From Typhlomys cinereus (lineage: Eukaryota; Chordata; Mammalia; Rodentia; Platacanthomyidae), in the NCBI GenBank assembly GCA_023101885.1, contig JALPQD010000391.1:1288539-1352538 (forward strand): 64,000 bases of DNA, read 5' to 3'. A model generated the notes under the pieces. It was not told where the DNA came from. It worked only from the letters and a program-made list of their open reading frames with translations, and searched no databases. Of this stretch, positions 1-9,884 are shown one piece after another. The position numbers and the translations under genes were made by a program. Each line of letters opens with the position of its first letter. Positions within the stretch are counted from its first letter, which is position 1.

Positions 1-1055
1 ATTGATTCTGAATTCTTTAGCATTCAACTTTCCTCGCGATGACTGTTATAAGGTTTAATGCAGGAAATATTACGTTTAAACAAAGAAGGCCCAGAAGGGA
101 TACTTTTGTGGACTGTCAAAGATAGTTTTCACTAATAACGTGGATGTGCGTAGCTAACCAAGCGGGCTGGAGTTTTGTTTCAGGCTGCCTCCTGGATTTC
201 TCCAGCTGCTAGAGGGAGAAGAACAAAACTGTCCTGTGATCCGTTGTCTATCACCCCGGCTTGCTGAAGTACAGTGTGTCACTGACGAGCCCAGAAAAAC
301 TAGCAAGAGTTGCTTCTGGCTCTCTTCCATCAGAAAAGGGAAATCTGCCAAAACCCCCAAACTCTACAGGTACGGGGATTAAGGGGGAATGCAGGGAAGC
401 ACAGCAGGCTCCACCCATGAGGACAGCCCTCCCCCACGCCAAGTGCAAATGGAAGAGAATCTGGAATTCATTTTGCCACAAACTTTGCTCCAAGATTCCT
501 TCCAGCCAGAAGGAGCAAGCTGTATAGACTTTCGGCCTCAGTTTCAGAAGGACTAAATCTAACCAGGAAAATAGCACAAGTGTGATATCATTGTGATGTA
601 TAGGCCTTTTGGGAGGAACCAATCACTGCTGGGTTGCTTAGCACACCTTGGCTGTCTCTAGGCATCTTTCCATGGGTGATGAGGATAGGGGGACACAACC
701 CTTCCTCTTGGGCAGGGACATCCCAGCCTGCTCCTCCCCAAAGCCAGCAGAGGGAAGAAAGCTCAGTCTCTCAGTGATGCAGGAGGAGAAATCATCTTTA
801 TTGAATACGCAGTCCTTCTCTAGGTAGTAAAAGACCCCTGAGCATCACCATTCTGCCTTGTTTCTGAACCAAGATGGAAGGACCTTTGTCTTGGTGACAG
901 AGTGGTAAGAGAGACAGTGTTGCCACAACCCAGCCTTGCTCAGCAGAGCTTCCATGTGGTACCCTGCAGACCAAACCACAGGGGTTAGTTTTAGTTGACC
1001 TTGATGATAATAGTCCCACAGGCAAGATCTCCCAGCATGCAATCTTTCCTCAGCG
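1..1055. other. Unrecognised unique DNA
   Basis: No repeat, exon or RNA gene is recognised. Short open frames overlap on both strands between 150 and 620 without family resemblance. On the minus strand an AATAAA hexamer lies near 797-805, which alone is not evidence of a transcript end. Confidence 0.5.
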
Positions 1056-1068
1056 CGCATATGAGCTC

Positions 1069-1072
1069 GCGC

Positions 1073-1110
<38 letters not shown>
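1069..1110. repeat. (AC)n microsatellite
   Basis: An uninterrupted AC dinucleotide run follows a short CG-containing alternating purine-pyrimidine stretch. The Cys-Val-rich minus-strand frames across it are artefacts of the repeat. Confidence 0.95.
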
Positions 1111-1111
<1 letters not shown>

Positions 1112-1616
1112 TGTATATAATCACTCTGCAGCTGTCAGAGGTGCTAGAAAAGCCCAAGAGCTCTGTATGGAAGGTGCTATTAGCTGGGAACACGCTAGGA
1201 ACTCCACAGATGGCCAATTTTTGCAATAGACCTGAGACTGGGAAGAAAAAAAAAGCCGCCACCAACATAGTTATTTTGCCTTCAGCATAAACAAGGAAAT
1301 TCTCCTTGAGCAAATGAAGCTGGCCTTGCAGAAGTGACACTCCCATCTGTCTCTCTGAATTCTGACATGAAAAACACATACACACATGTTCACATACACC
1401 CATGACAAAGATGTGGCGCAAGTGTCAGAGGGTCACTTCCAGAGCATGACATTACAGTGGTGTTTCTCATGGGAAGGATGGGAGTGTTTCAAAAGATAAA
1501 CCACAGCGCTTTACTGCAGAAGTAACACATGATCATATCTGATAGTGTGCAGCCTAGAGAAACATCCACTAAATGTCTTGCCATCCAAGAAGATCCACAT
1601 GTTTAGAAATTATATT
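1111..1616. other. Unrecognised unique DNA
   Basis: Nothing recognised apart from a short CA-rich patch near 1374-1402. Confidence 0.5.
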
Positions 1617-1905
1617 ACAGAGCCGTGGCTCAGAGATTAAAGCACTTTCCACAAAAGCAAAAGGGTTAGAGTTCAGATCCCCCAGATCCCACTTAAAATA
1701 CTGGGTAGGTATAGCAATCAGTCTGTAATTCCAGCCTCAAAATGCAGAGGCTAGAAATCTCTAGAGCAACCAGACTTGCCCTATCCAATAAGATCTGGGA
1801 TTGATTAGAAAAGGAAGGTTGGACAAATGATCAAGAATTATTCCCAATATCAACTTCAGTTCTCCACATGTACCTATGTACATACATCACATACATATGA
1901 AAATA
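1617..1905 (+). mobile_element. Old tRNA-derived SINE (type C, B3/RSINE-like)
   Basis: A tRNA-like head with a degraded A box (GTGGCTCAGAGATTAAAG) and B box (GAGTTCAGATCC) is followed by the body 'atcccact..actggg..cagcc..gctagaaatc' and a CA/TA-rich tail. The body resembles old B2/B3-class rodent SINEs more than the younger SINE in this window. Heavily diverged; boundaries approximate. Confidence 0.6.
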
Positions 1906-2185
1906 TAAAATTAATTATATATTGTACTGTATGGATAAATTAAATTTGGCAGAATAAAGTAATTTAAAATGAAATGTATTATGATAGTAAAATAAGTATT
2001 TTTAAAATATACTTTTATTAAATATGTGTATATTAAACATAAATTTATGTGCATGAACACATATTCTGTGAACATGAATAAAAAGATATATATATAGTAA
2101 TCATGTATGTCATCTGTGTGTATGTGCTATAAACAAACACTTCATACGTAGTTAAGCACTTGTCATTAATTACACTTGCCAAGCA
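1906..2185. other. AT-rich DNA
   Basis: Strongly AT-rich sequence with TA repeats around 2086-2096. It may be expanded tail of the preceding SINE or an unrecognised L1 remnant. No gene seen. Confidence 0.4.
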
Positions 2186-2516
2186 TTTGTGTGTCTATGT
2201 GTTCATTGTATGTATGTACATGTGTGTAAGTGTGTGTGTTTATGTAAAATAGGCTTGGGGGGCAAGTCCAGCATGTCACAGTATCTGTGCGGAGGACGAC
2301 GCTGAATGTTAGCGTTTCTTGAGGCAGTACCTCTTGTTCCCCTCTGCATGCCGCTGAGGCAGAGTTTCCTGTCAGCTCCGCATTGCCACAGAGCATTGGA
2401 ATGACAGATGTGCACTACTGCATCTTGCTTTAAGTAGTTCTGGGGATCCAAACTCTTGTCCTTATGCTGTGAGGCAAGAACTTTATCTCCCGAGCCTCTT
2501 CCCTAGCCTTTTAACA
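2186..2516 (-). mobile_element. Old tRNA-derived SINE (type C), reverse
   Basis: Read on the minus strand, the right end (near 2516) is the tRNA-like head, with a B-box-like GAGTTTGGATCCC near 2446. The left end is a (TG)n-rich tail near 2190-2245. The body is diverged; family by analogy with the copies at 2976 and 18588. Confidence 0.55.
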
Positions 2517-2975
2517 GTCACATATCATTCCATCATATGTATGCAGCATAGATTTTTCAGCATGTCATACACTATTGCAAACTTTAAAAACCCAGATTTG
2601 CTTTCTGTAGGCAACGTTCTATTAGTCGTACTTAAATCCTTGACCATATCTTTAATTACCTGGATGACTAGTAAGGAAATGTGAATAATTTTAAGACTTA
2701 GGCATATCACAAAATACTTTCCCCCAAGCCAACTTTATTAGCTGAAGATAAGACAGATTCCCCTTGGACATCGAGGCATGTGGCAAGGAGCCCTTTTGCT
2801 GCAGAGTATATTGTTTTAGAAATTTTCATAACTTCCTGGAATGTGTCTCTTCCACGCAGATCATCAGAACAGAACCATCAGGCCCCAGTTATCTTTGTAT
2901 GGAGTTTTGGTTCTTGCCTACCACCATCTTGATCATGAATTATCCCTGGGAATGAGAGACAAAGCTCAGCCCCAA
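2517..2975. other. Unrecognised unique DNA
   Basis: No repeat or exon recognised. Confidence 0.45.
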
Positions 2976-3535
2976 AGCCTGGGTCACAGCTCAGTGTATC
3001 ATATATTTGCCGAGCAAGATGAGGGCCTGAGATCAGAACCCCAGGACCCATGAAAAGTCGGGCATAGTATGTAAGTCTTTAAACCCAGTGCCAGGAGAAG
3101 TTGGTCAGAGACAGCAGGTGTAGAGGGCTCCCTGCCAGCTGGTCTAGGCAGTTAGTGGACTCCAGGTTCAGTAGAAATCCTACCTCAAACTGTGAAGCAG
3201 AAAACGCCCTAAAGTCAAGCTGCTCTCCAATGTGCATCCACTGGTGAGCTTGCACGCACCACATGCACACACACATATACCACATGCACACATGCACATG
3301 GGCACACATGTTACACATGCAGGGACATGTGCACATACATACACATAGACACATACAAACACATGCACACATATATGTACATGTGAACACATGTATATAA
3401 GCACACAGGTGCACACAATACACATGCTTGTACATGCAGACAAATAATATTTGCACAGACACATACACATGTACACACTCATCTACACATGCATATACCC
3501 ATGCATGCACACCTACACATGCATGCATATACACT
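2976..3535 (+). mobile_element. Old tRNA-derived SINE (type C) with long CA/CATG tail
   Basis: A degraded tRNA-like head and B box (GAGATCAGAACCCC near 3028) are followed by a body containing CAGCTGGTCTAGGCAG and CCAGGTTCAGTAGAAATCC, characteristic of rodent B3/RSINE-type elements. A ~290-bp tail rich in ACACATG and GCATGCA follows. Minus-strand Cys/Met/Val-rich frames here are translations of the tail. Confidence 0.65.
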
Positions 3536-4930
3536 CATGCCCAGAAAGAATATAGGATTATTTTCCTTCTGATAATTCCAGCTCTAGAGTGACCACCCAG
3601 CTCTTAGCTGGAAGACTGCTTTAATCACACCCTCAAATAGGACACTCTCTTACATTGCGTTTTTAATCATTATCTTTCTTTTGGAGAATCATGTGTACCT
3701 CTTAATGTTCTAATTTCCTGAATCTTCTCCTTGTCAGACCTTTTGTAAGGAAGAACAGTTGTATTAGAAGAACAGTTTTATTAAAAGCCTGTTCATCCAA
3801 ATGTGTGAGGATTTCCGGTCCCAACAGAGGGATCCTAACACCTTTCGGGACACCTTGTGACACCTTCTTCCATCTTTCACCCATTTACTCTCCAGTCTCG
3901 TTGAGATCTAAATGGCGTGAAAACTGGGAAGTGCTATGCATACTGTTTAGTGCTAGTCAACATGTATCTCTTCTCTCAACATTGTGACATCATGATCCAC
4001 CTATGTGAACCCTCCACTGGGTGGTCCCTCTATTACCAATATCTTCATCTAGGACACTAGCTCTATCAGCAGATAGGGGCAGGAGTTCCCATGTGGGTCT
4101 GTATGGGGAGTGGAACCCACAGTGTTCACAGTCCCCATTTCAGCCTCACAATTAAACCACCCCCCACCTCCAGCTTGATCTCTGCCCTTTTGTGGGGAGT
4201 TTGATGGATAGAGGCAGCTTGAGCACTAAACTGGAACCCAAAATCAATAAACATATTAGGATGGGGTGCTCACAGATTGGCATCCATCGAATTCCCCAGT
4301 TATTAATTTTTCTCTTCTTGGCTTAAGCTGGGGTGCGGGGTATGAACTTGATAAACCACAGTTATGATGTCCTTGAAGGGGGTCCTAGAGGACTCAGAAG
4401 GGACCTTTCTACCTAGAATATAGAACAATCCCGCTCGGCAGGTATTTACTTCAGAGACCAGAGGAAGACTCCAATCTCTTGTTGCAATTGACTGCCCAAG
4501 AGAAAGACTGTGTACCATTTCATTAAAAATGTTTATAGAGAATTTTCACATATTTTGAGATGAGAGTGTGATAAATGACCTTTTACCAATCACTCATTTA
4601 TTCTTTTACCCATTTTTATAACCCCGTGGGCTTCTTTACTTACCATTGCTGCTGTCTGCCAGTGCCGTTAGGAATTCTGGCTAATTTTTAAGAAATGATA
4701 GCCCCCTGCGGAGGAGGGTGTTTCACAGGTTGCTATGTAGCAGCGTGGATCCTGAGATTCCCCTTGTCACATGAGACTCAGACAGCAGAGCCACATGCTG
4801 TGGCAAAGCATCCGGGGGTCCCTATTGTCTCCTGCACCCGTCCTTCTGCCCACATTGTTCACTCTACAGCCAGCAGTCTTATCATGTCACCTCTGGATCT
4901 GCTTGTTCTCCCACATAAACCTTCATCTTT
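3536..4930. other. Unrecognised unique DNA
   Basis: About 1.4 kb without recognised repeats or exons. Composition is ordinary; short frames on both strands have no family signature. Confidence 0.45.
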
Positions 4931-4943
4931 CTTGCCTTAGGTA

Positions 4944-5028
4944 TTCATATACTATATTATATCATATATAATATATCTATACACACACTATATTATAGTA
5001 TAGCATAGCATAGTACAGTACAGTATAG
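4944..5028. repeat. AT-rich low-complexity tract
   Basis: TATATCATATATAATATA-type sequence runs into TAGTATAGCATAGCATAGTA steps and then into (TG)n. It probably belongs to the tail of the adjacent reverse SINE fragment. Confidence 0.7.
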
Positions 5029-5113
5029 TGTGTGTGTGTGTGTGTGTGTGACATGAACTCAGGTCTTCAAACCCAGCACATACTGCACTTGTTGATCCAC
5101 CTCCCCAGCCCCA
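5029..5113 (-). mobile_element. Head-only tRNA-SINE fragment with (CA)n tail, reverse
   Basis: On the minus strand the sequence starts GGCTGGGGAGGTGGATCAAC, carries a B-box-like GACCTGAGTTCATGTC, and goes straight into (CA)n. The SINE body is absent. It is either a monomeric ID-like copy or an internally deleted element. Confidence 0.55.
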
Positions 5114-5279
5114 GCAATATCTTCTTAATTGTCCTCCTTGTTTCTGATCTTTTCTCCCAGCCCCACCAGAAATCAGCACGAGTTCATGGCATCCTTCTGC
5201 TCACAGCTCTCCATGGTCTCTACTCAATCGCCCACTGCTGTCTCATCCACTACCCTCTCCACTAACCCATGGTGGTCAC
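5114..5279. other. Unrecognised DNA
   Basis: Pyrimidine-rich with weak resemblance to L2; nothing firm. Confidence 0.35.
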
Positions 5280-5510
5280 TACTGTCCTTTACACACACAG
5301 GAGCCTTCCAGTGGCTTCCTGTGATGCTGTCTACCTGCGGGAAGGAAGCCAGCTTCCTGAGCACCTTCATAGCTTACTGACCAACTTTCCCTGGGCTCCT
5401 TTTCCTTGCAGACCAGAGCACTTCCTCCCTACTCTATGTAGCTCCCACCCACCTTGATCATCATTGCTGTGCCTTCCTGTATTCCAGGAACCAAACTTCC
5501 CCTTTTACCC
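5280..5510 (+). repeat. Probable LINE L2 remnant
   Basis: The order 'CCAGTGGCTTCCTGTGATGC ... CTGGGCTCC ... CTCCCTACTCTATGTAGC' resembles the L2 segment around 'aatggcttcccat..cactccagccacactgg'. Very diverged; judged from pattern only. Confidence 0.35.
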
Positions 5511-6530
5511 AATGAAACCAGCTCCCGACTTGAAAACCCCACGTCTTATGCTTTACCCTTAAAATGCATGCTTCCTTCCTTCCCTTCCCAACTCAGGAAC
5601 TGCATTGTGAAAGAATGGGCATTTTCTGCCTTGTTCAACTTTTCCTGTGAGTTTCTGCAGCAGGATGTGTAACAGGAATGCCACCAAACTTTATCAAATG
5701 AAAAGACTGGATTGAATGTGTTATAACAAAAGGAACTTTGTAATCTTATTTTAAGAATCTTATAAATAGCTGCCACTTTTCTGAATGATAAAGGTAAGTC
5801 TTATAATAGAGAAAGCAGATCATAAAAGCTCCTTGGGGCTTTAGCAGGTTGTGTGGGACCCTGGAAAATTCTAGAAAGGAACTCTCATAGAGAGACAAAG
5901 TCAGTAGTATAAGTTAGCAAGGACTATTAAGAGCTTAATTTATATGTAATCTCTCTCTCTTCTTCTCTGCTGCCATCCCTGTCCGTCGCTGGTTAATGGC
6001 ATTGGATGAAACACGGGTGTTATTCCACAGGGAGAATGGTCTCCGATAGCTGCACTTTCCATTTGGAATGAACGAGTTTATTAACATGAAGCAAACAAAA
6101 TGAAAGCATAATTATCAAGTAACAGGAAGCTAGCAAGACATCAAGTCAGGTACTTTCAACCTTCACTGTGGTTGACTGAGGAAATCCTGCTGAAACTCAC
6201 ATGCTAGAGCACCTAGCTGAGCTACTTCTGCCAAGAATGAATGAGCTTCTGACTTCTTCCCACCAAAGGCATTTTTATGCCATGGGCTAGGCAACAGTGA
6301 CCTGTGTTGCAAGTGGTTTATCTTCAGGCCCTTCTCAAAGTTTTCAGTACCAGTAACTGTGGTTCTCTTTTCTTTTGACATAAGCATACCTGAGTCTGTG
6401 ACAAGATAACCTGCCTTGCTCACTGGCTGTACTTTCAACCAATGTAAACAGCTTGCCAATATATTCTGTATACAGATAGATGCCCTCGGCCCGCTGAGCA
6501 CAGAGGTCCCGTCTATTACCTCCTAGTAAC
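5511..6530. other. Unrecognised unique DNA
   Basis: No recognised repeat, exon or RNA. The minus-strand frame at 6163-6501 (112 codons) has no domain signature. Confidence 0.45.
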
Positions 6531-6590
6531 TTCCTGCTGTGGTTTGGATGAGAAATGACCCCATAGACCCATGTGTTTCAACACTGGTCC

Positions 6591-6605
6591 CCAGCAGGTG
6601 GCGCT
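6591..6605 (+). promoter_or_regulatory. CTCF-like motif in the MaLR LTR
   Basis: CCAGCAGGTGGCGCT matches the published CTCF core CCASYAGRKGGCRS at every position. It lies in the LTR segment that in related copies reads 'ccccagYtggtggcgctgtttg'. Occupancy cannot be inferred from sequence alone. Confidence 0.6.
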
Positions 6606-6798
6606 ATTTGAGTAAGTTGCTGAGCTTCTCAGAGGTGGGACTTGCGTGGAGGAAGTGGGTGTGTCTCAAAGTTTACAGTCCGGCCCCACTTCCTGTCCCG
6701 TCTCTGCTTCCCATCGTGTCCAGATCACTAGACAGGAAGCTGATTTTGCCACCATGCTGTCCCCATCAAGATGGATTAGTTCCTCAAACCACGTGCCA

Positions 6799-7010
6799 GG
6801 GCTGCAGAGATGGTTCAGGGATTAAGATTCTGCCTCGAAAGCAGAAGGTCCTGAGTTCAGATCCATGTAAAAACTCGGGAAACTGCAGAGGTCTGCACCT
6901 CTGGCCCTGGTGGGCAGAGCCTAGAAAGTTCCAGAGTGAAGCAAAAAGGAGGTAGAAACATCCAGGATGATTACTGAAGTCATTCTTGGGTCTCTACAGG
7001 ACACACAGTG

Positions 7011-7050
<40 letters not shown>

Positions 7051-7055
7051 AAGTT
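6799..7055 (+). mobile_element. tRNA-derived SINE, subfamily A, inside the LTR
   Basis: Starts GGGCTGCAGAGATGGTTCAG (A-box region), B box GAGTTCAGATCC near 6853, body GGTGGGCAGAGCCTAGAAAG and GGAGGTAGAAACATCCAGGA, then ACACACAGTGCTCTCTC, (CT)n and (CA)n. It splits the MaLR LTR, so it is younger than the LTR. Confidence 0.85.
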
Positions 7056-7170
7056 TTTAAAAAATGTGCCAAAATACACCTTTCTTCCCTTGAGTTGCTT
7101 CTAGTCATAGGACTTGGCATTTGGGATTTGGTCACAGGAACAAAAAAATAACTGATATATGTCCTGAACT

Positions 7171-8286
7171 CTTAAGACAGTTCTATTTTCTTTTCATTCT
7201 TTCTCTCTCTTAACACCTGACAACATTATTTCCACTGGTCGTTTATGAATATTGATCTCTCTGTATCTTTACTAGTAGCCTCACCTCTGATTCCCATTTC
7301 AGCCTTCCTTCTCTTTGGCCTCTGCATCTGTCCCTACTGCTGGCCTCTGCTTTCTTGGGAGAAATTCTATACTCCTAAGAGCTTCCCCAGTATCGAACAT
7401 CTGGTTTTCTTTCTATTACCACAGATAACCGGCTTGCATGTGGTGTGCTGAATCTGTGTCCTTGACATTTTCCAATATCTTGGCTCTCTGTTTTGCTTTG
7501 TGTATGTTGCATCATGTGCATGATAATTACAGAGTGAAGTTATTTATTTGGATAGTTTAGCACCAAGCTCAAAAGCTCTGACCAAAACTGAGTCCATCGT
7601 TTCTCTTAAACCCTCTTCTCTTTCAGATTTTTTCCTATTCTCATCACATTTAGTATTTGCTTAGAAAAAAAAATTTAATAAAGCATGTTTTTTTTGTATC
7701 TTCCCCCTTCTCATCTCTCCACAAGAATGATTCTCATTTTGCCTTAGCATATATTTTCTTTGGGGTTCTTCTGTGTAAGTATCACCACTAATGAATCCCC
7801 TCCGCCATTTCCTTTATTACCTACTCCAGTGAATCTAGGCAAATTGATGCAACACTGCTTTGCCCACGTCACCATCCTTGACTCCCCTTGGCTAGTCAAT
7901 GAAGGCTGAACTCGCTTTACACTGATGTCCAAGTAGGACTTGAGCTGTTACTCTACTGACATAATTTTCCACTGCTCCCAACAGAAAGTTTCTTCCTTCC
8001 TTCAATCCTTCTGTCTGATTGAGCTGCTTCTATATGACCCATGCCACCAAAATATAGTGACACGACCAAAGACAAGCACGTTGGCCCTCTGATAATGTTA
8101 TCCCTCATGGTATCGACTGGTTGTAGGGGCCACGGAACACTAGAAAGAAAACTAGCTGGGGCCAGGGAATAGGTTTTCCAATTTTATTTAACAGCAGTAA
8201 CCTAGTATGGGTTTGAATCTATCTTTTTGACTAAAAGTTCTATGAAGTCTAAATGTAGATCATATTTCCAATGTGATTTAACAATC
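7171..8286. other. Unrecognised unique DNA
   Basis: AT-moderate sequence with pyrimidine-rich patches and poly(A)/(T) runs near 7664 and 7690. No repeat family or exon recognised. Confidence 0.45.
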
Positions 8287-8530
8287 CAAATTGAAGGTGG
8301 GAGAGATGGCTCAGGGGTTAAAACTCTGCCTCGAAAGAGGAAGATCCTGAGTTTGAATCCCAGGTCACAAACAAAAATGCCAGGTGGGAACTGTGGCAGC
8401 CTGAACTTCCAGCCTTTGTGGGCAGAGCCTGGGAAATCCCAGAGCAAAGAAAGAAGGTAGAAGCAACTCAGTATGATTCCCGAAGTCACCCTTGGTTCTC
8501 CATAGGGATATACAGTGCCCTCTGATACAC

Positions 8531-8574
<44 letters not shown>

Positions 8575-8654
8575 CCACACACACGCGTGCGCGCGCGCGT
8601 GCACACAGGCACACATGCATAAAACAAATAATTTTTTAAAAAAATACAAATTGA
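8287..8654 (+). mobile_element. tRNA-derived SINE, subfamily A, with target-site duplication
   Basis: The element (about 8295-8646) has A box TGGCTCAGGGGTTAAAAC, B box GAGTTTGAATCCC, body GGGCAGAGCCTGGGAAATCC and GAAGGTAGAAGCAAC, then ACAGTGCCCTCTGATACACA and a (CA)n tail ending in CGCGCGCGTGC. CAAATTGA flanks both sides (8287-8294 and 8647-8654), consistent with a target-site duplication. Confidence 0.9.
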
Positions 8655-9835
8655 GAGGCACTATACAAAACACATGCCAGAACTTGAAGACCTAAATTGA
8701 AAAGGGGAATGTAGGATGCCCCATGAAATGATTTATACTGGTTACATATGGAAATCACAGAATTTTTGACATGTTAGGCGAAATAAATATATTGTCAATA
8801 TTAATTTATTTCACCTTACAATATGGCTGCTAGAAAAGTTTAAAGTACTCACTGGTCACATTTTACTCCTTTGTGATGCTACCTCCTTTCAATATCAACC
8901 AAACAAACAAAACCATGCCAATTTTGATTCTGTCCCACAGAATCCAGATTGGACAAATCATAACCTTAGCCAGAGGATCCCAGGGTTGCTATTATTGTGA
9001 TCTGTGAGAGTCCAATCTTGAGGCATCTGGGGAGACCTGTCTTAAGCGCAGCCCCTACTTCCAGCAGCATTAGCCGGATGTCACTCATCTGAGTTTGGTA
9101 AAAACCAAACTCGGCTGGAGTTCTATGTTTCTTTTCTACTTTAGGTGATGGTAGTATCGCAATCCACTGGGCTGGCCCTGTTTCCCAGAGGAGTATGAAT
9201 TGGGGTCTGGCATGCAGTGAGCAATGGGGTCAGGAGCAGCTACTGCTTGACCACCACGGCATCCTCTGCGGCTTGTGTATGATGTTGTGCCCACACCCAG
9301 GGTTCTCAGCTATACGTCTAAAATGTTTAATAAATGCCATTGCTGCTAGCAATTAGTGCCCACCCAGGAAATATGACAACCAAGCCACACTTTGCTGATA
9401 GCACTTTCAAAATGGAGTCTGAATGAAGAGGATCAGCGTGCCTGTTTTATTTACACTCGAGTCCTGTGCCTGTCTCCTGCTCACAGAGCTGCTGTGGGGG
9501 CTTAAAGGTTTCAGAGCAGAACTCCAGGCCTCCAGAACGCAGCGACAGGAGCACCTGTTCCGCAGCCCCAGAGGGCCGGCTGGAGCACTCTGCATTCAGG
9601 GGATCGTGGGGAATGGGGTGGAGGGGGGAGCTTAGCATTTGAGCCCAGCAGAGCCGTTGTCAGCAGCCAAGGAGCAGACCAGCTGAAGCCACCAGGAACA
9701 TTCCGTCCAGGCGGCTTGAATGTGAAGGTTCCAGAAAGAGAAAGGAACACCAGATTGGAAGCTGGGGCAAGATCAACCAGGCCTGTCCAAGGCATTTAGC
9801 TTTTTGAGTTCTAAAAGATAGAAATAATTGTGAAA

Positions 9836-9836
<1 letters not shown>
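8655..9836. other. Unrecognised unique DNA with a short perfect hairpin
   Basis: No repeat or exon recognised. A perfect 9-bp stem with a 4-nt loop sits at 9091-9112. The part from about 9400 onward is GC-richer than its surroundings. Confidence 0.45.
9091..9112. repeat. Perfect inverted repeat (9-bp stem, AAAA loop)
   Basis: GAGTTTGGT at 9091-9099 pairs with ACCAAACTC at 9104-9112. A further AGCCG (9072-9076) and CGGCT (9112-9116) lie outside it. No flanking Pol III promoter or known RNA family is evident. Confidence 0.8.

Positions 9837-9837
<1 letters not shown>

Positions 9838-9879
<42 letters not shown>
9838..9879. repeat. (GA)n microsatellite
   Basis: About 20 units of GA. Leu-Ser repeat frames on the minus strand are artefacts. 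Confidence 0.95.

Positions 9880-9884
<5 letters not shown>

Larger units (their letters stand above)
6531..7170 (+). mobile_element. MaLR-type solo LTR, interrupted by a SINE
   Basis: The 5' part (from about 6534) reads 'ctgtggtttggatgagaaatgacccc..catgtgttt..acactggtcccc', the typical start of rodent MT/ORR1 or MLT1 LTRs. The 3' part after 7060 reads 'cctttcttcccttgagttgcttctagtca..tttggtcacaggaacaaaaaaataactga', the typical LTR end. The two parts are joined across a younger SINE. These non-autonomous LTR elements are old ERVL relatives and carry no gene here. Confidence 0.85.

Noticed and set aside
780..830. Transcript 3' end on the minus strand (AATAAA near 797-805)
   Set aside because: A single hexamer is too common; no upstream coding exon or GU-rich downstream element identified.
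3240..3535. Apparent ordered repeat array with ACACATG units
   Set aside because: Irregular SINE-tail simple repeat; no direct-repeat/spacer structure, so not a CRISPR-type array.
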